NCBI GenBank assembly: GCA_036657595.1 | Contig: JAVXFZ010000002.1 | Location: forward strand, 1 to 64,000 | Direction: 5' to 3' | Length of the DNA stretch: 64,000 bases | From: Odoribacter sp036657595 | GTDB taxonomy: Bacteria; Bacteroidota; Bacteroidia; Bacteroidales; Marinifilaceae | Position numbers and translations under genes: made by a program | Shown: positions 54,801 to 63,602 of the stretch, piece after piece | Layout of the letters: the number at the start of each line of letters is the position of its first letter | Numbering within the stretch: position 1 is the first letter of the stretch | Notes under the pieces: generated by a model | Seen by the model: the letters and a program-made list of their open reading frames with translations, nothing else | Told to the model about the DNA's origin: nothing | Databases searched by the model: none

Positions 54801-56527
54801 GTATTGTCTAACGAAGCTTGTAAAGCAATATCTTGATAAAGATGCCTAAGATAAGTAAAACGTCGAACATCGGCAGATATCTCCGTTTTAGCACTTCGCC
54901 ATTGATATCCACGTCCTGCAAAGGTAATCCCGGCAGTGGCAATACCCAAAGAATCGCTTGGTAGGAAACGATCCAATGGAAAGTCTGTCAAAGACAAATC
55001 ACCCCGATAACTTTCCTGTCCAATTTGATAAGTAGCATCAAGAGTAAGAAGACCTTTTCCGCAAGCAAGTCGCAAATCTGTCGCCCATACACCTTTTTCA
55101 GCTGTCACATCAGCCATCAGGGAGAGATTGCGAGGAATGGAGATTCGTTTTTTCTTTAAAAAAGCATTAACAAATGTGGCATCAGGCAAATCACCCCGAA
55201 GATTGAAAAATCCCCTCATCATTTTCAGATCGCGAAAGGAAGAAAGCTTACCGGTAGCCGTCAAATGGAAATAGTCAGGTAGAGAAAAAAGTAATTGTTC
55301 TACTTCCATACTGTCACCAGTAATAGCACAAGCAAGGTCTATCTGCATCGCTTTATTTCGGATCTCCGGCGGAATTTCAGGATAAAAAAGAGACACATCG
55401 GAAAATCCGAGTTCTCCCTGCATAGTCACCAGCAAAGGAATTTGTTTCATCAGATACTGTACGGAAGTATCCATTCGTGCAGTAAGACGAATCCGACTGT
55501 ATGGTGTTTGAAGATAAACACCTTGCAAATCGGTTATTGCTGTATCAAGCGACACGCCTGCACGCATAGCAGTGATCTGAATTCCTTTCTGCTGTACAGC
55601 CTGCAAATCTTTCAACGTAGCTCGCACCACCGTTCCTCTGTTATAGATACTATCAACTTGAATACCAATCCCTCCTACGATTAAATTTGTTCGATCTTTT
55701 CCGTTATTTTTTAAACTAAAAGCACTATTTTCCAAATGCACAGACCCTGCTCTGACAGTCCAAGGAAAAGATTTCATAGAATCAACAGCAGTAGAAGGGG
55801 AAACAGAGCGAACCGATGCCGTACGCATCTTACACCATCCTTCTTGCAAACTGACGGAATCTACATCAACGGTCTGTAATTGCAAATTTACTTTCCCTCC
55901 AACGATATTTCCCATCGTCACGCCTGCGCTTAATTCAGGTAAAAAGTTTGAAATCATTCGATAGTCTACCCGGCAAAAAACAATTTGCTGGACGAGGAAT
56001 GTCCAATCAAAAGGTTTCACAACAGTCGAATCGACAGATAATTGATTCGCTGTCAAAAGAGAAACACTTCCATCTGCTAAGGATATATTTTGTATCTCAA
56101 CCAATTTTTTAGTGAAAGCCACCCGTTTCGCCCGAAGATTGATTTCTCCTACTGCAACACGAAGATTCAATCCGGAAGTATCATTTGACAGATGAAAAAC
56201 AGCCCGACGAAGTGCCAAATCATCAATACTGATTTCACGGTGAAATATTCCGCCTATTCCTGCATCTATATGAATAGATTCTGCCGACAAAAGAGTATCG
56301 CTCATCGTCCGCCCGGCGTAAACATCTTTTAAAGTCAGCTCACAGGGAAATCCCAAATAAAAATGCCCCACTCGGACATTCCAGCCATAGTGTTGCGATA
56401 CATAATCGACTGCTTTGATACGAAGAAAATTCTGTATAGGTGGTAAATAAAGCAAGAACACAACCAATAGTAGCAATCCGATGATTGCTACGACGGTGCC
56501 TGACAAATATTTAAAAAATCTTTTCAT
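51893..56527 (-). CDS. tamB: TamB-like translocation and assembly protein (DUF490)
   Basis: A 1544-residue inner-membrane-anchored protein: one N-terminal TM (about 10-30), then a very long repetitive beta structure forming the periplasmic-spanning groove (AsmA/TamB type), and the C-terminal TamB/DUF490 domain (about 1180-1540, including NLILTMLPESGMTLSGKY). TamB bridges to the Omp85 partner and is implicated in outer-membrane protein insertion and phospholipid transport. It precedes tamL by 124 nt, so the pair is one unit. The length agrees with Bacteroidetes TamB. Confidence 0.93.
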   Translation of the reverse strand: MKRFFKYLSGTVVAIIGLLLLVVFLLYLPPIQNFLRIKAVDYVSQHYGWNVRVGHFYLGFPCELTLKDVYAGRTMSDTLLSAESIHIDAGIGGIFHREISIDDLALRRAVFHLSNDTSGLNLRVAVGEINLRAKRVAFTKKLVEIQNISLADGSVSLLTANQLSVDSTVVKPFDWTFLVQQIVFCRVDYRMISNFLPELSAGVTMGNIVGGKVNLQLQTVDVDSVSLQEGWCKMRTASVRSVSPSTAVDSMKSFPWTVRAGSVHLENSAFSLKNNGKDRTNLIVGGIGIQVDSIYNRGTVVRATLKDLQAVQQKGIQITAMRAGVSLDTAITDLQGVYLQTPYSRIRLTARMDTSVQYLMKQIPLLVTMQGELGFSDVSLFYPEIPPEIRNKAMQIDLACAITGDSMEVEQLLFSLPDYFHLTATGKLSSFRDLKMMRGFFNLRGDLPDATFVNAFLKKKRISIPRNLSLMADVTAEKGVWATDLRLACGKGLLTLDATYQIGQESYRGDLSLTDFPLDRFLPSDSLGIATAGITFAGRGYQWRSAKTEISADVRRFTYLRHLYQDIALQASLDNTHLRGVCTSLDSAAALDLIVRGDSLEKDYQLELSGHIRNVDLKALNVMQQELTVGAAINLNAVIGPDEKYLFRARFDSLKMRNAQQIYTLGSIAMDMNSDLKKTQLQLITGDLKLAFQADTSLFGFTGSVGKVAEVVRQQIITRNVNMEIVRQDLPLFNLQMLGGQENIVAHFLKVRNIGFSRLALDVVSRQRTGLRVSVLANAPYFKTVRLDSLQFGAWQTGESLVYSIDVGSSATAWKGLFNINMTGRMQGDHSRFELKQKDAEGKIGFDLGVNLRMRDSAVSVSFFPMTPILGYSRWIVNADNYVTVGKDWKVNANLRMAYLNKLINLQSLPDGEGQKDRLQVELDGIDLHTLSKTTPFLPDLGGILNTNLLLYSKGDRLGANGNIQIKNMEYQEQHIGTVDLALQYVLGNRNIDHSIEFELKVDSMHRALAKGSFSTSEINRNVAIDVDISSFPLYIANAFIPNHLMKLDGELAGVMRFRGTLDKPLLNGELAFHQGKADVVMLGTTFAIDTARLLVRDGKIQFRQYRFTAPNNSSLLVNGDVYLTPFSRMNMDLAVTAANFEVVNVKKNPTSLIYGKAYANVNAHIGGAFSSLNLTGNINLLNRTAITYTLRTADALAVDRSADLVRFVSFRDTILNEKDGLTNRIKFNSFMMKMLVEIGNQVSVAVDLSENGNDNISIQGGGNLILTMLPESGMTLSGKYILTGGTVVYNVPIAGKKQFSISNGSFVEWTGNVLNPTLNISASEQVKAIVEDGDRNRLVAFESIIRIQNSLSRPDISFDLSAPSDMVIQNQLATFSQEERTRQALNLLIYNTYTAPGAAKSNTGGNMANNALYSFVENELNKYTGKAGLTFGVDSYNTDENTTRTDYTYQFSKQLFNDRVRVKVGGRISTDNNDAQSNTLEDNLVDDISIEYIFAKNRNLYLKVFRHSNYESVLDGEVTQTGVGIVWRKNFRKFKDLFKKNDE

Positions 56528-56673
56528 ACTCCTTGCTTTACCACCCGAAGATAAACAATTATTTGAAAACGCATATTACCTCTGTGTATGAATATTTTCA
56601 AAAGGATATCAACCTATCAACGGAAACAAACAAGCGGGAGTTACAAGGGGCAGGATGAAAGTCCTTATATTTT

Positions 56674-57393
56674 TTAGCTTTGAACCATCTTTTCCGCCTT
56701 TCTGATAGCCTCCGGTGTACCCATATCTACAAATAATCCATCATAGTCAACCATTCGCAAAGAATGTTTGTGCGCCAATGACAAATATTCATCAATGATG
56801 GAAAAGGCTCCCTGCCCGTTTATTTGTTGTAATAATTCAGGACTAACGATGTGAACACCGCAAAAGCTATAACAAGTAGATTGATAAAAATCCTCGTCTA
56901 CCACCTTTTGTTCACCCGTCGTGCGGTCTTCCCATCCTTTCAGAATCCCTTCATCGTTGAATCTCAATCCCCGTCCTGTTCCTCCCCGCTTAACTACTAA
57001 GGTGGCATAATCGTTCCGTTCGGTGTGAACTTGTATTAATTCGGAAAGATTAATTTCAGAAAGAATATCGACGTTATGGATCAACACCGATGTTCCGGGA
57101 GTAAATAATTTAGCTGCTTTGAGCAATCCACCTCCCGTATCAAGCAAGCAATCTCGTTCGTCGGATACGATCAACTCACAATCAGGGAAAGGATGTTTTG
57201 CAAGAAATGCCTCAATCAGATCAGCGTAATGGTGTACGTTGACAACGATACGCCGAATGCCCGCTTTTTGCATTTTTAAAATCACATATTCCAACAAGGG
57301 CTTCCCGGCTAATTCGACCAATGCCTTCGGACGGTCATTTGTTAAAGGACGCAGTCTTGTACCAAGTCCTGCTGCAAATATCATTCCTTCCAT
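56674..57393 (-). CDS. Nucleotidyltransferase, MurU-like sugar-1-phosphate type
   Basis: A 239-residue GT-A-fold enzyme. Signature MIFAAGLGTRLRPLT and RPKALVELAGKPLLEY bind NTP and catalyse attack; NVHHYADLIEAFL, the metal site VLIHNVDILSE and the late VDMGTPEAI are typical of MurNAc-1-phosphate uridylyltransferase (MurU) and mannose-1-phosphate guanylyltransferase relatives. A partner kinase (AmgK) is not seen nearby. It lies 80 nt downstream of the response-regulator gene on the same strand. Confidence 0.87.
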   Translation of the reverse strand: MEGMIFAAGLGTRLRPLTNDRPKALVELAGKPLLEYVILKMQKAGIRRIVVNVHHYADLIEAFLAKHPFPDCELIVSDERDCLLDTGGGLLKAAKLFTPGTSVLIHNVDILSEINLSELIQVHTERNDYATLVVKRGGTGRGLRFNDEGILKGWEDRTTGEQKVVDEDFYQSTCYSFCGVHIVSPELLQQINGQGAFSIIDEYLSLAHKHSLRMVDYDGLFVDMGTPEAIRKAEKMVQS

Positions 57394-57473
57394 ACAATTG
57401 ATTATTTTATAATGAGTATATTATAGTGAAACGGTAAAACAATGTAAGCAAACGCGAGCTTTCGTACGTCAGA

Positions 57474-58127
57474 TTATACATCAACCATCTTATTTTTAAT
57501 TGCGTACATCACTAATGCTGCCGTATTTCGGCAGCCTGTTTTGCTAAGAAGATTTGCCCGATGTTTATCAACTGTCCGTTTGCTAATAAACAATTTATCG
57601 GCAATCTCCTGATTCGACAATCCGAGACAAACGTGATAAAGTATTTCCAATTCCCTTCCGGAAATCTCATTATCCGGAAGATCCTGTTCCGGTTTGGCAG
57701 AGCCCACACGCATATTATTAAGAATATTCATCAAAAGTTCTTCTGAAAAATAATTTTCACCCGCAGCCACTGTCTTAATAGCAGCAATCACCTTTTCAAT
57801 TCCCGCGCTCTTTAACACAAATCCTTTCACTCCTATATCGACCATTTTATAATAATACTGCTCATCACCATACATAGAGAGGACAATCATCTTTAATCCG
57901 GGTTTCATCTGCAAAGCCACTTCAGTTGCTCGGATGCCATTCATTTCCGGCATTTCAATATCCATCAAAACAATGTCACAATCCACAATCGAAAGATTGT
58001 CAATAAACTCCTGTCCATTGGAAGCCTCATAGATATGTTGAACAAAATCCTGTGTAGACAATAATAGCTTCAAGCCCTCGCGAAATAGCTTGTGATCATC
58101 GACCAAGTAGATTTTCAATTTTTTCAT
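57474..58127 (-). CDS. NarL/FixJ-type response regulator
   Basis: A 217-residue DNA-binding regulator with a receiver domain (acidic pocket VDDH, phospho-acceptor Asp56 in IVLMDIEMP, Lys in GFVLKSAG) and a C-terminal LuxR-type helix-turn-helix (about 150-212: SGRELEILYHVCLGLSNQEIA then LFISKRTVDKHRANL). It is encoded 45 nt after its likely kinase partner, so the two form a two-component system that controls transcription. Target genes are unknown. Confidence 0.94.
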   Translation of the reverse strand: MKKLKIYLVDDHKLFREGLKLLLSTQDFVQHIYEASNGQEFIDNLSIVDCDIVLMDIEMPEMNGIRATEVALQMKPGLKMIVLSMYGDEQYYYKMVDIGVKGFVLKSAGIEKVIAAIKTVAAGENYFSEELLMNILNNMRVGSAKPEQDLPDNEISGRELEILYHVCLGLSNQEIADKLFISKRTVDKHRANLLSKTGCRNTAALVMYAIKNKMVDV

Positions 58128-58172
58128 TGTGCCATTTATTTAATGTTACCAATCTATGTCCTTCGGATATTC

Positions 58173-59114
58173 TTAAAGTTGGATATAAGCATTTGCACGC
58201 ATCCCTTTTCCGCGTTCACTGACAATTTCTATATCTCCATTACCCGACTGTAAGCGATAGCGCATATTATTCAAGCCCATTCCCTCGTGATTTGATACTC
58301 CGTTAAGGTCAAAACCAATGCCATTATCCTTATATTCAAGATAGAGCGTACCCTCTTCGAGCTGTAAATCTATGGAAATACGGGTAGCAAGAGCGTGACG
58401 AAGAGTGTTATTAATCAATTCACAAACCACCCGATACAAAATCACTTCGACATTATAGCTAAAACGCTGATTACCGAGATTCGTGGTAAATTGAACATCA
58501 AAGTGTTCCGACTGCCGTAGACGCTTAATAAAAGCTTCTGCTGCATCTTTTAATCCAAAATTATTGAGAATATGTGGACTAATATTGGCGGAAATGTCCC
58601 GAACACCCGCTATTGCTTCATCAACAGCTTGTCGGAGATTTTGTTTGATTTTTTCGTTCACTTCGATATGACTGTTGCTATCAAGTCCGGACACTAACAT
58701 TTTAATCACACTCAACAAAGGTCCGAGTCCGTCGTGTAATTCTTTAGCAAAATGCTGCCGTTCCTTTTCTTCTGTCCGAATCACAGCTGCAAGCACCCGT
58801 TTCTCTGTTTCTCGCCGTAATTCATCCAGACGTCGCATAAACTGGAATATCTTCCGAATATAAAACACACCTATCAACAAAACCAAAGAAATGATGAATG
58901 CCATCCAACGTTGCACAATAATCATTTCATCTTCCATCTCAGGGTAAATCGTTGGCCACAATTCAAATACCCGTGACACTGCCATCAACAGAAAACCGAT
59001 CGAGATCAAAATCCACGATGCGTTAAACTTTGTTCGCTTGAAAAGACTGATAGCAATCACAGCCGCAGTGATCTGTAAAAGTAAAGATAAATAAACAAGA
59101 ATAGTCGATAACAT
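58173..59114 (-). CDS. NarX/DesK-type sensor histidine kinase
   Basis: A 313-residue membrane kinase: three N-terminal TM helices (about 4-22, 33-50, 71-88), a coiled-coil linker, the HisKA_3 dimerisation helix with KELHDGLGPLLS (His127) and HATPase_c (NNTLRHA N-box and DNGIGFDL, GMGLNNMR). There is no large periplasmic domain, so it may sense through its membrane segments. The start is ATG 59114; the frame's TTG at 59123 is less likely. It is 41 nt downstream of the BamA-like lipoprotein gene. Confidence 0.92.
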   Translation of the reverse strand: MLSTILVYLSLLLQITAAVIAISLFKRTKFNASWILISIGFLLMAVSRVFELWPTIYPEMEDEMIIVQRWMAFIISLVLLIGVFYIRKIFQFMRRLDELRRETEKRVLAAVIRTEEKERQHFAKELHDGLGPLLSVIKMLVSGLDSNSHIEVNEKIKQNLRQAVDEAIAGVRDISANISPHILNNFGLKDAAEAFIKRLRQSEHFDVQFTTNLGNQRFSYNVEVILYRVVCELINNTLRHALATRISIDLQLEEGTLYLEYKDNGIGFDLNGVSNHEGMGLNNMRYRLQSGNGDIEIVSERGKGMRANAYIQL

Positions 59115-59155
59115 AAGTTCCAATTATTATTTCTATTTTCATCGCTTCCTCCGCA

Positions 59156-61474
59156 TCAAAACGGATATCCAATAGCGATATTAAATACAGATTTTTTAAA
59201 TCCACCGTTACTGTTAAACAATACAAACCGATGATCTTCCGCCCGGCTCGGATCATAAAGCTTAACGCCCAAATCAAAACGGAGTAAAAAGAAATTCACA
59301 TCCAAACGTAATCCGGCTCCCGTACCAACAGCGATCTGCTCATAGAAATCTTTCCTAAAACGGGCTCCGGGACGATTTTCATATTTATTGATGTTCCAAA
59401 TATTACCGGCATCCACAAAAAGTGCACCTTCAAGCAGCCAAATCAATTTAAAACGGTATTCCACATTCACCTCCATCTTAAAATCTCCCACATTATTCGG
59501 ATATTTATCTTCTGACGAATAGGCGCCGGGACCAAGTGTGCGCGACTGCCAAGCACGCAGTCCGTTTGCTCCGCCGCAATAATACGCCTCTTCAAAAGGC
59601 AATGCCTTCATATTGCCATAGGGATAACCACAACCCAGAAAAAAACGGTAAACAAAGGTACTGGCTTTATTCACATAATGATTAAAACGATACTCCCCGT
59701 CCGCTTTAACAAACTGGGCATAACGCACATCCAATATCTTATAAAATTGCTCGCCGTTTTCCGCAGATTTATGAGCCCCCATGAGCTTATCCACCGCCAA
59801 TAAAACATTACCGGAAGTCTCCACATTACCTCTAAAATAGCTAAAATTCCGATTGGTATTCATCAACTGATTCGTATAAATAGCCGAAAAATTAGCAGAT
59901 AAAATCATATGATCTGTATAAGCACTCTTGACATATTCATTCTTCAATTCATCTATAAAAGCTTTATCAACAAACGGCATTAATACATAATTAAGATCAA
60001 TCAAATCAAAATTATAATGCCAACAATTATCTGCCTTTCGCCACAAATAACCAAATTTAGCACTTGCCACCCGCCGCCGGTAAAACTGTGTATTTTCCTG
60101 ACTATATGAGAGAGAAATCGAAGTTTTAGGAGCAAAATGACGTCGAAATTCATCTAATCGGAATACGGGCATCCAGAATTGAGGGGTGACCAAACGAAAC
60201 TCTGTACCCACCTCTGTCGTGCTAAATATATCATTTTCCTTCAATTTTTCTTTTTTCAAAGCCCCCCACACACTCAAACTGAGATTTTCACCTCCGTGAA
60301 AAAGATTGCGGTGATTGTAAACGAAATTCCCCCCCACTCCGATATTACCGGAATTGTTCGTTCCCTCCACAAAGACATTATACGACTGTCGTTTCAATGG
60401 TGTCAACTGAATTTCACAATTTAATCTTAGATTTCCCAGTGAATCCCGGTGTTCTTTGAAAAGAATATTCACAAATTTAAAAAGATTCAATGCCTGCAAA
60501 CGGGAATACGAATCAGCCACTTTCTGTATATTATACAACTCGCCCGGCTTAAATTGAACAGTCTCCAAAATCACATTTGGTTTGATTTTCATTTTCCCCC
60601 GATACATTACGTCATACACTCCGTAATTCTGATGCTGATAAACCGAATCCGCACCATTCGCCATCACCAACGGATCGTAATCAAGATTCACCTGTATCCG
60701 ATCAATCGTATATCGCCGATAAACCATACTATCCGTCGGATTACTGATAATCGAAACCTGCAAATTAGACCGATAAGGCTTTACTGAATAGCTTGTATCG
60801 GCATAATATTGGATAAAATTCTTTGAAAAATTATAATATCCATTTTTACGGAGCATTTGCGTAATACGTTCACGTTCATTTTCCAAAATCTCCACATCCA
60901 TCGGCATCCCCAAACGCAAGTGTGTATGCAAAGTATCCGCCAATACCAATTGCATCAAAGGAGATGTTGGCGACAAACCATTGGCTATTGATCCGCTATC
61001 ACTCCGAAAAATACACTTATCCACCTGAGTCACCCTTCCCTGATGAATTTGATAGCGAACAAATGCTTTTTTCTTTTTAAACCAGACAGAATCCGTAACA
61101 GAGGCATTATAATAGCCTTTATTATTTAAATACAACTGCAATTGCGTCACGCTTCGATCCGTCAAGAATGGGCTATAAATCACAGGAGATTCTCCAATAG
61201 AGCGCAACCATTGATTCAAACGTTTTTTTTCATTCCGTCCACTAAGATTATAAAGTCCAAGATGAAAACGTGAAGTTCCCAATATACGTGTATTCGGACG
61301 TTGACGGACAATCTTATTCAACTCCGTGACGTTCATCTTCTTATCTTCGACCTTCACTTCCACCCGATTCAATAGATATTCATCCTTACCAACATAACGT
61401 GTCGGCGAACAAGCTGTCAGTATAACCGAAAGATAAAAAATCAATAATACCTTATATAATAAATCTTTCTTCAA
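59156..61474 (-). CDS. Second BamA/TamA-like outer membrane lipoprotein
   Basis: A 772-residue Omp85-family lipoprotein: signal LSVILTACSPTRYVG (lipidated Cys at about 22), POTRA-like domains (about 30-400), lid-loop CGGANGLRAWQSRTLGPGAY and a barrel ending IAIGYPF. Overall it is a diverged paralogue of TamL at 49468-51768 (same N-terminal lipidation, the same C-terminal IGYPF and SRTLGPGAY/RSIGPGSY lid). Here no TamB-like partner is adjacent. It probably inserts or assembles an envelope protein; its substrates are not inferable. Confidence 0.87.
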   Translation of the reverse strand: MKKDLLYKVLLIFYLSVILTACSPTRYVGKDEYLLNRVEVKVEDKKMNVTELNKIVRQRPNTRILGTSRFHLGLYNLSGRNEKKRLNQWLRSIGESPVIYSPFLTDRSVTQLQLYLNNKGYYNASVTDSVWFKKKKAFVRYQIHQGRVTQVDKCIFRSDSGSIANGLSPTSPLMQLVLADTLHTHLRLGMPMDVEILENERERITQMLRKNGYYNFSKNFIQYYADTSYSVKPYRSNLQVSIISNPTDSMVYRRYTIDRIQVNLDYDPLVMANGADSVYQHQNYGVYDVMYRGKMKIKPNVILETVQFKPGELYNIQKVADSYSRLQALNLFKFVNILFKEHRDSLGNLRLNCEIQLTPLKRQSYNVFVEGTNNSGNIGVGGNFVYNHRNLFHGGENLSLSVWGALKKEKLKENDIFSTTEVGTEFRLVTPQFWMPVFRLDEFRRHFAPKTSISLSYSQENTQFYRRRVASAKFGYLWRKADNCWHYNFDLIDLNYVLMPFVDKAFIDELKNEYVKSAYTDHMILSANFSAIYTNQLMNTNRNFSYFRGNVETSGNVLLAVDKLMGAHKSAENGEQFYKILDVRYAQFVKADGEYRFNHYVNKASTFVYRFFLGCGYPYGNMKALPFEEAYYCGGANGLRAWQSRTLGPGAYSSEDKYPNNVGDFKMEVNVEYRFKLIWLLEGALFVDAGNIWNINKYENRPGARFRKDFYEQIAVGTGAGLRLDVNFFLLRFDLGVKLYDPSRAEDHRFVLFNSNGGFKKSVFNIAIGYPF

Positions 61475-61491
61475 TTATCAAAAAATGTTCG

Positions 61492-61499
61492 TATTTTTG
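61492..61499 (+). promoter_or_regulatory. -7 box upstream of the TrmH-family gene
   Basis: TATTTTTG, an exact TAnnTTTG match; predicted leader of about 95 nt containing a small imperfect hairpin (CCTT..CACA/TGTG..AAGG near 61550-61568). Confidence 0.45.
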
Positions 61500-61601
61500 T
61501 ACAAAATCCGGATGACTCCAGGTTCCGATTTAGCTACACCTGATCTCCTTTCCACACTGTGAAGGAATCAGAAGCAAAAAAAACAGACTTAAAGAGGATT
61601 T

Positions 61602-62366
61602 ATGCTTAGCAAACAGGTAACAAAAATAGTCCAAAACCTTGAAAAAAAGAAATTCAGAGATAAATATAATCTCTTCAAAATAGAAGGCGATAAATTAGTC
61701 GGCGAATTACTCTGTTCAAACATCAAAATTCACACCCTTATCGCCTATCCTGTATGGATAGAGCGCAATCGAATTTCACTCACAGACATCCACGTAGAGG
61801 AAGCTGACGAAAGAGAAATGCATACCATTTCAAACTTTCAATCGCCACCGGAAGTCATCGCCTTAGCCGAAATCCCCGACGAAAAAATCGACGAAGCTGC
61901 CATCGCTAACAGTCTGTCGCTCGTATTAAATGGCATACAAGATCCCGGAAATTTGGGAACAATTCTAAGAGTTGCCGATTGGTTCGGCATCCGACAGATC
62001 TTTTGTGATGACGACTGTGCCGGTGTGTACAATCCAAAATGTGTACAGGCAAGTATGGGAGCTATCTTTCGAGTACAGACCATCTACACCCCCTTAGAGC
62101 CTCTTTTGCAAAAATATTCATCCGAAACCTTTCCCTGTTATGGTACGTTTTTAAAGGGAGAAAACATCTACCGGGAAAAATTGACCAACCAAGGATTTAT
62201 CATTATGGGAAATGAAGGAAAAGGCATCCGACCTGAAATAGAACATTTTATTAACCATCGGCTAACGATTCCAAGCTTTGCCACCGGAAAAAATCGGACA
62301 GAATCACTTAACGTAGCCGTTGCCACCGGTATTATTCTTTCAGAATTTAAACGAAATTCACTATAA
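61602..62366 (+). CDS. TrmH family RNA 2'-O-methyltransferase
   Basis: A 254-residue SPOUT-fold enzyme. It has an N-terminal RNA-binding segment with KKFRDKYNLFKIEG (about 14-27), then the trefoil-knot SAM motifs NGIQDPGNLGTILRVADW, IIMGNEGKGI and LTIPSFATGKNRTESLNVAVA (motifs 1-3). It methylates a 2'-hydroxyl in rRNA or tRNA; the specific position is unknown. Divergent from the BamA-like gene, it is followed 12 nt later by a small outer-membrane protein gene, probably in one operon. Confidence 0.93.
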   Translation: MLSKQVTKIVQNLEKKKFRDKYNLFKIEGDKLVGELLCSNIKIHTLIAYPVWIERNRISLTDIHVEEADEREMHTISNFQSPPEVIALAEIPDEKIDEAAIANSLSLVLNGIQDPGNLGTILRVADWFGIRQIFCDDDCAGVYNPKCVQASMGAIFRVQTIYTPLEPLLQKYSSETFPCYGTFLKGENIYREKLTNQGFIIMGNEGKGIRPEIEHFINHRLTIPSFATGKNRTESLNVAVATGIILSEFKRNSL

Positions 62367-62377
62367 TATAAATAATT

Positions 62378-62977
62378 ATGACCCAAATTATGAAACAGAA
62401 TCATCTAAAAAAAGGAATCTTACTAACATTCGTATGCCTATTTACTTACACACTGATGGCACAGTCACCCATTAACATCGGAATACACGGAGGCATATCA
62501 AGTACCAAAATGCGCATTCGTGACATCGAGCAAGTATCAAAATCAGAAGGTCGTGCAGGCTATATGATTGGTGCCTTTATGCGTGTCAATCTCGGCGGTA
62601 TTTACCTTGAACCATCCTTAAACTTTGTACATAAAACCAGTCTGGTCAAAACCATCACAGAAGAAAACGGCCGGCTAAAAATCAATTCTTTCGACATTCC
62701 ACTGATGGTTGGTTTAAATGTGCTTGACCTCTCCATTCTAAAACTCCGTGCGTATGCAGGTCCCGTTATGTCCTTTCCCGGAAAAATAAAACACTCTCTG
62801 CCCGTACTCCCCGATCTTGATAGCGATAAAGTAATGTGGAACGGTAAAATAGGCGCAGGCGTTGATGTCTGGAAATTAACTTTCGACATCGACTATGAAA
62901 AAGGATTCAAGAAACTGGGACACGACATCAAATCACCGCGTTCATTTAACCTCACTCTTGGATTAAAAATCATTTAA
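62378..62977 (+). CDS. Small outer-membrane beta-barrel protein
   Basis: A 199-residue secreted protein with a signal peptide cleaved near LMAQS, followed by alternating amphipathic strands (INIGIHGGISS, GYMIGAFMRVNLGGIYLEPSLNF, ...RSFNLTLGLKII), a pattern of the OMP_b-brl_2/PorT-like barrels. The terminal residue is Ile, not the usual Phe. Function is unknown. Start ATG 62378, with ATG 62390 as an alternative. Confidence 0.82.
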   Translation: MTQIMKQNHLKKGILLTFVCLFTYTLMAQSPINIGIHGGISSTKMRIRDIEQVSKSEGRAGYMIGAFMRVNLGGIYLEPSLNFVHKTSLVKTITEENGRLKINSFDIPLMVGLNVLDLSILKLRAYAGPVMSFPGKIKHSLPVLPDLDSDKVMWNGKIGAGVDVWKLTFDIDYEKGFKKLGHDIKSPRSFNLTLGLKII

Positions 62978-63011
62978 TCCCCCCTACACAGACAGACATC
63001 CTGTTAAACCA

Positions 63012-63056
63012 TTTCTTTGTTGAATTGTTGAAATTTCAAACAATTCAACAAAGAAA
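63012..63056. repeat. 18-bp perfect inverted repeat after the barrel gene
   Basis: TTTCTTTGTTGAATTGTT (63012-63029) and AACAATTCAACAAAGAAA (63039-63056) form a perfect stem with a 9-nt loop. It resembles the GTTGAA-type elements at 46680 and 51767 and probably terminates the upstream gene, though the U-run is weak. Confidence 0.8.
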
Positions 63057-63202
63057 CAACTTTCAACAAAATATTCATCCATATCGGTTATGAATCAATA
63101 AATTTAAAGGGATTATAAAAAAAATATTCCCTATTCTTGTTTTTTCCAAAAAAATACTTTTTCTTTGCCACATCAATTCAATCCCTTAAAAGAGATTGTT
63201 TG

Positions 63203-63307
63203 AATTATAAAGAGGAGTTGAGAGAATGGGCTCAATGAAACTCCGACAACCTCCGGAATCTTTTCCGAAAGGTGCCAAAACCCGACCTGATGACAGGAGT
63301 TATAATT
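63203..63307 (+). promoter_or_regulatory. SAM-I (S-box) riboswitch
   Basis: The S-box core is clear: GAGGAGTTGAGAGAATGGG, then CTCAATGAAACTCCGACAACC, with the SAM-binding and kink-turn segments, a P3 stem (CGGAA/TTCCG), the invariant AAGGTGCCAA and a P4 stem (CCTG/CAGG). P1 closes by ATTATAA (63204-63210) pairing with TTATAAT (63300-63306). It senses S-adenosylmethionine and normally represses methionine-related genes. Downstream is a homocysteine biosynthesis gene, consistent with its role. Confidence 0.9.
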
Positions 63308-63321
63308 TAAAACAAAACAAG

Positions 63322-63426
63322 ATGAAGCAATCTAACCATTCAGTAAGTAAAACGGAACCATCCGATTACAACATTCTATTCTTTTCTCTTCTTGCATCTT
63401 CTATGTATATGCGCTGTATGCGCTAA
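63322..63426 (+). CDS. Candidate Met/Cys-rich leader peptide (34 aa)
   Basis: An ORF of 34 codons starts at ATG 63322, 15 nt after the riboswitch, and ends TAA 63426. Its final residues are MYMRCMR: three Met, one Cys and two Arg codons in seven. Position between a SAM riboswitch and a homocysteine biosynthesis gene suggests ribosome stalling on Met or Cys scarcity as a second control layer. The same frame is open from an ATG at 63226 inside the riboswitch, which I reject. No clear anti-terminator hairpin is resolved downstream by eye. Confidence 0.5.
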   Translation: MKQSNHSVSKTEPSDYNILFFSLLASSMYMRCMR

Positions 63427-63602
63427 TTTTATTAATACCCAAAAAAAATAATCAGGGCAAAGACTACCAGGTAGTTTATTGTTGCACTGTCGTGTTGGAT
63501 AAAACGAAACATTTTATTCCACACACTCCTTAACGGTCACCTTCTGTTTCAGACAAACCTCTGCAAACATCGGGCATCAATACCCCATAAAAACATAGAA
63601 AG

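Noticed and set aside
55295..55684. 129-codon plus-strand ORF within tamB
   Set aside because: It is a shadow frame of the repetitive TamB sequence, rich in Ser/His without a family pattern.
63226..63426. 66-codon ORF starting within the riboswitch
   Set aside because: The first 32 codons are the aptamer itself; only the downstream ATG at 63322 gives a plausible leader peptide.
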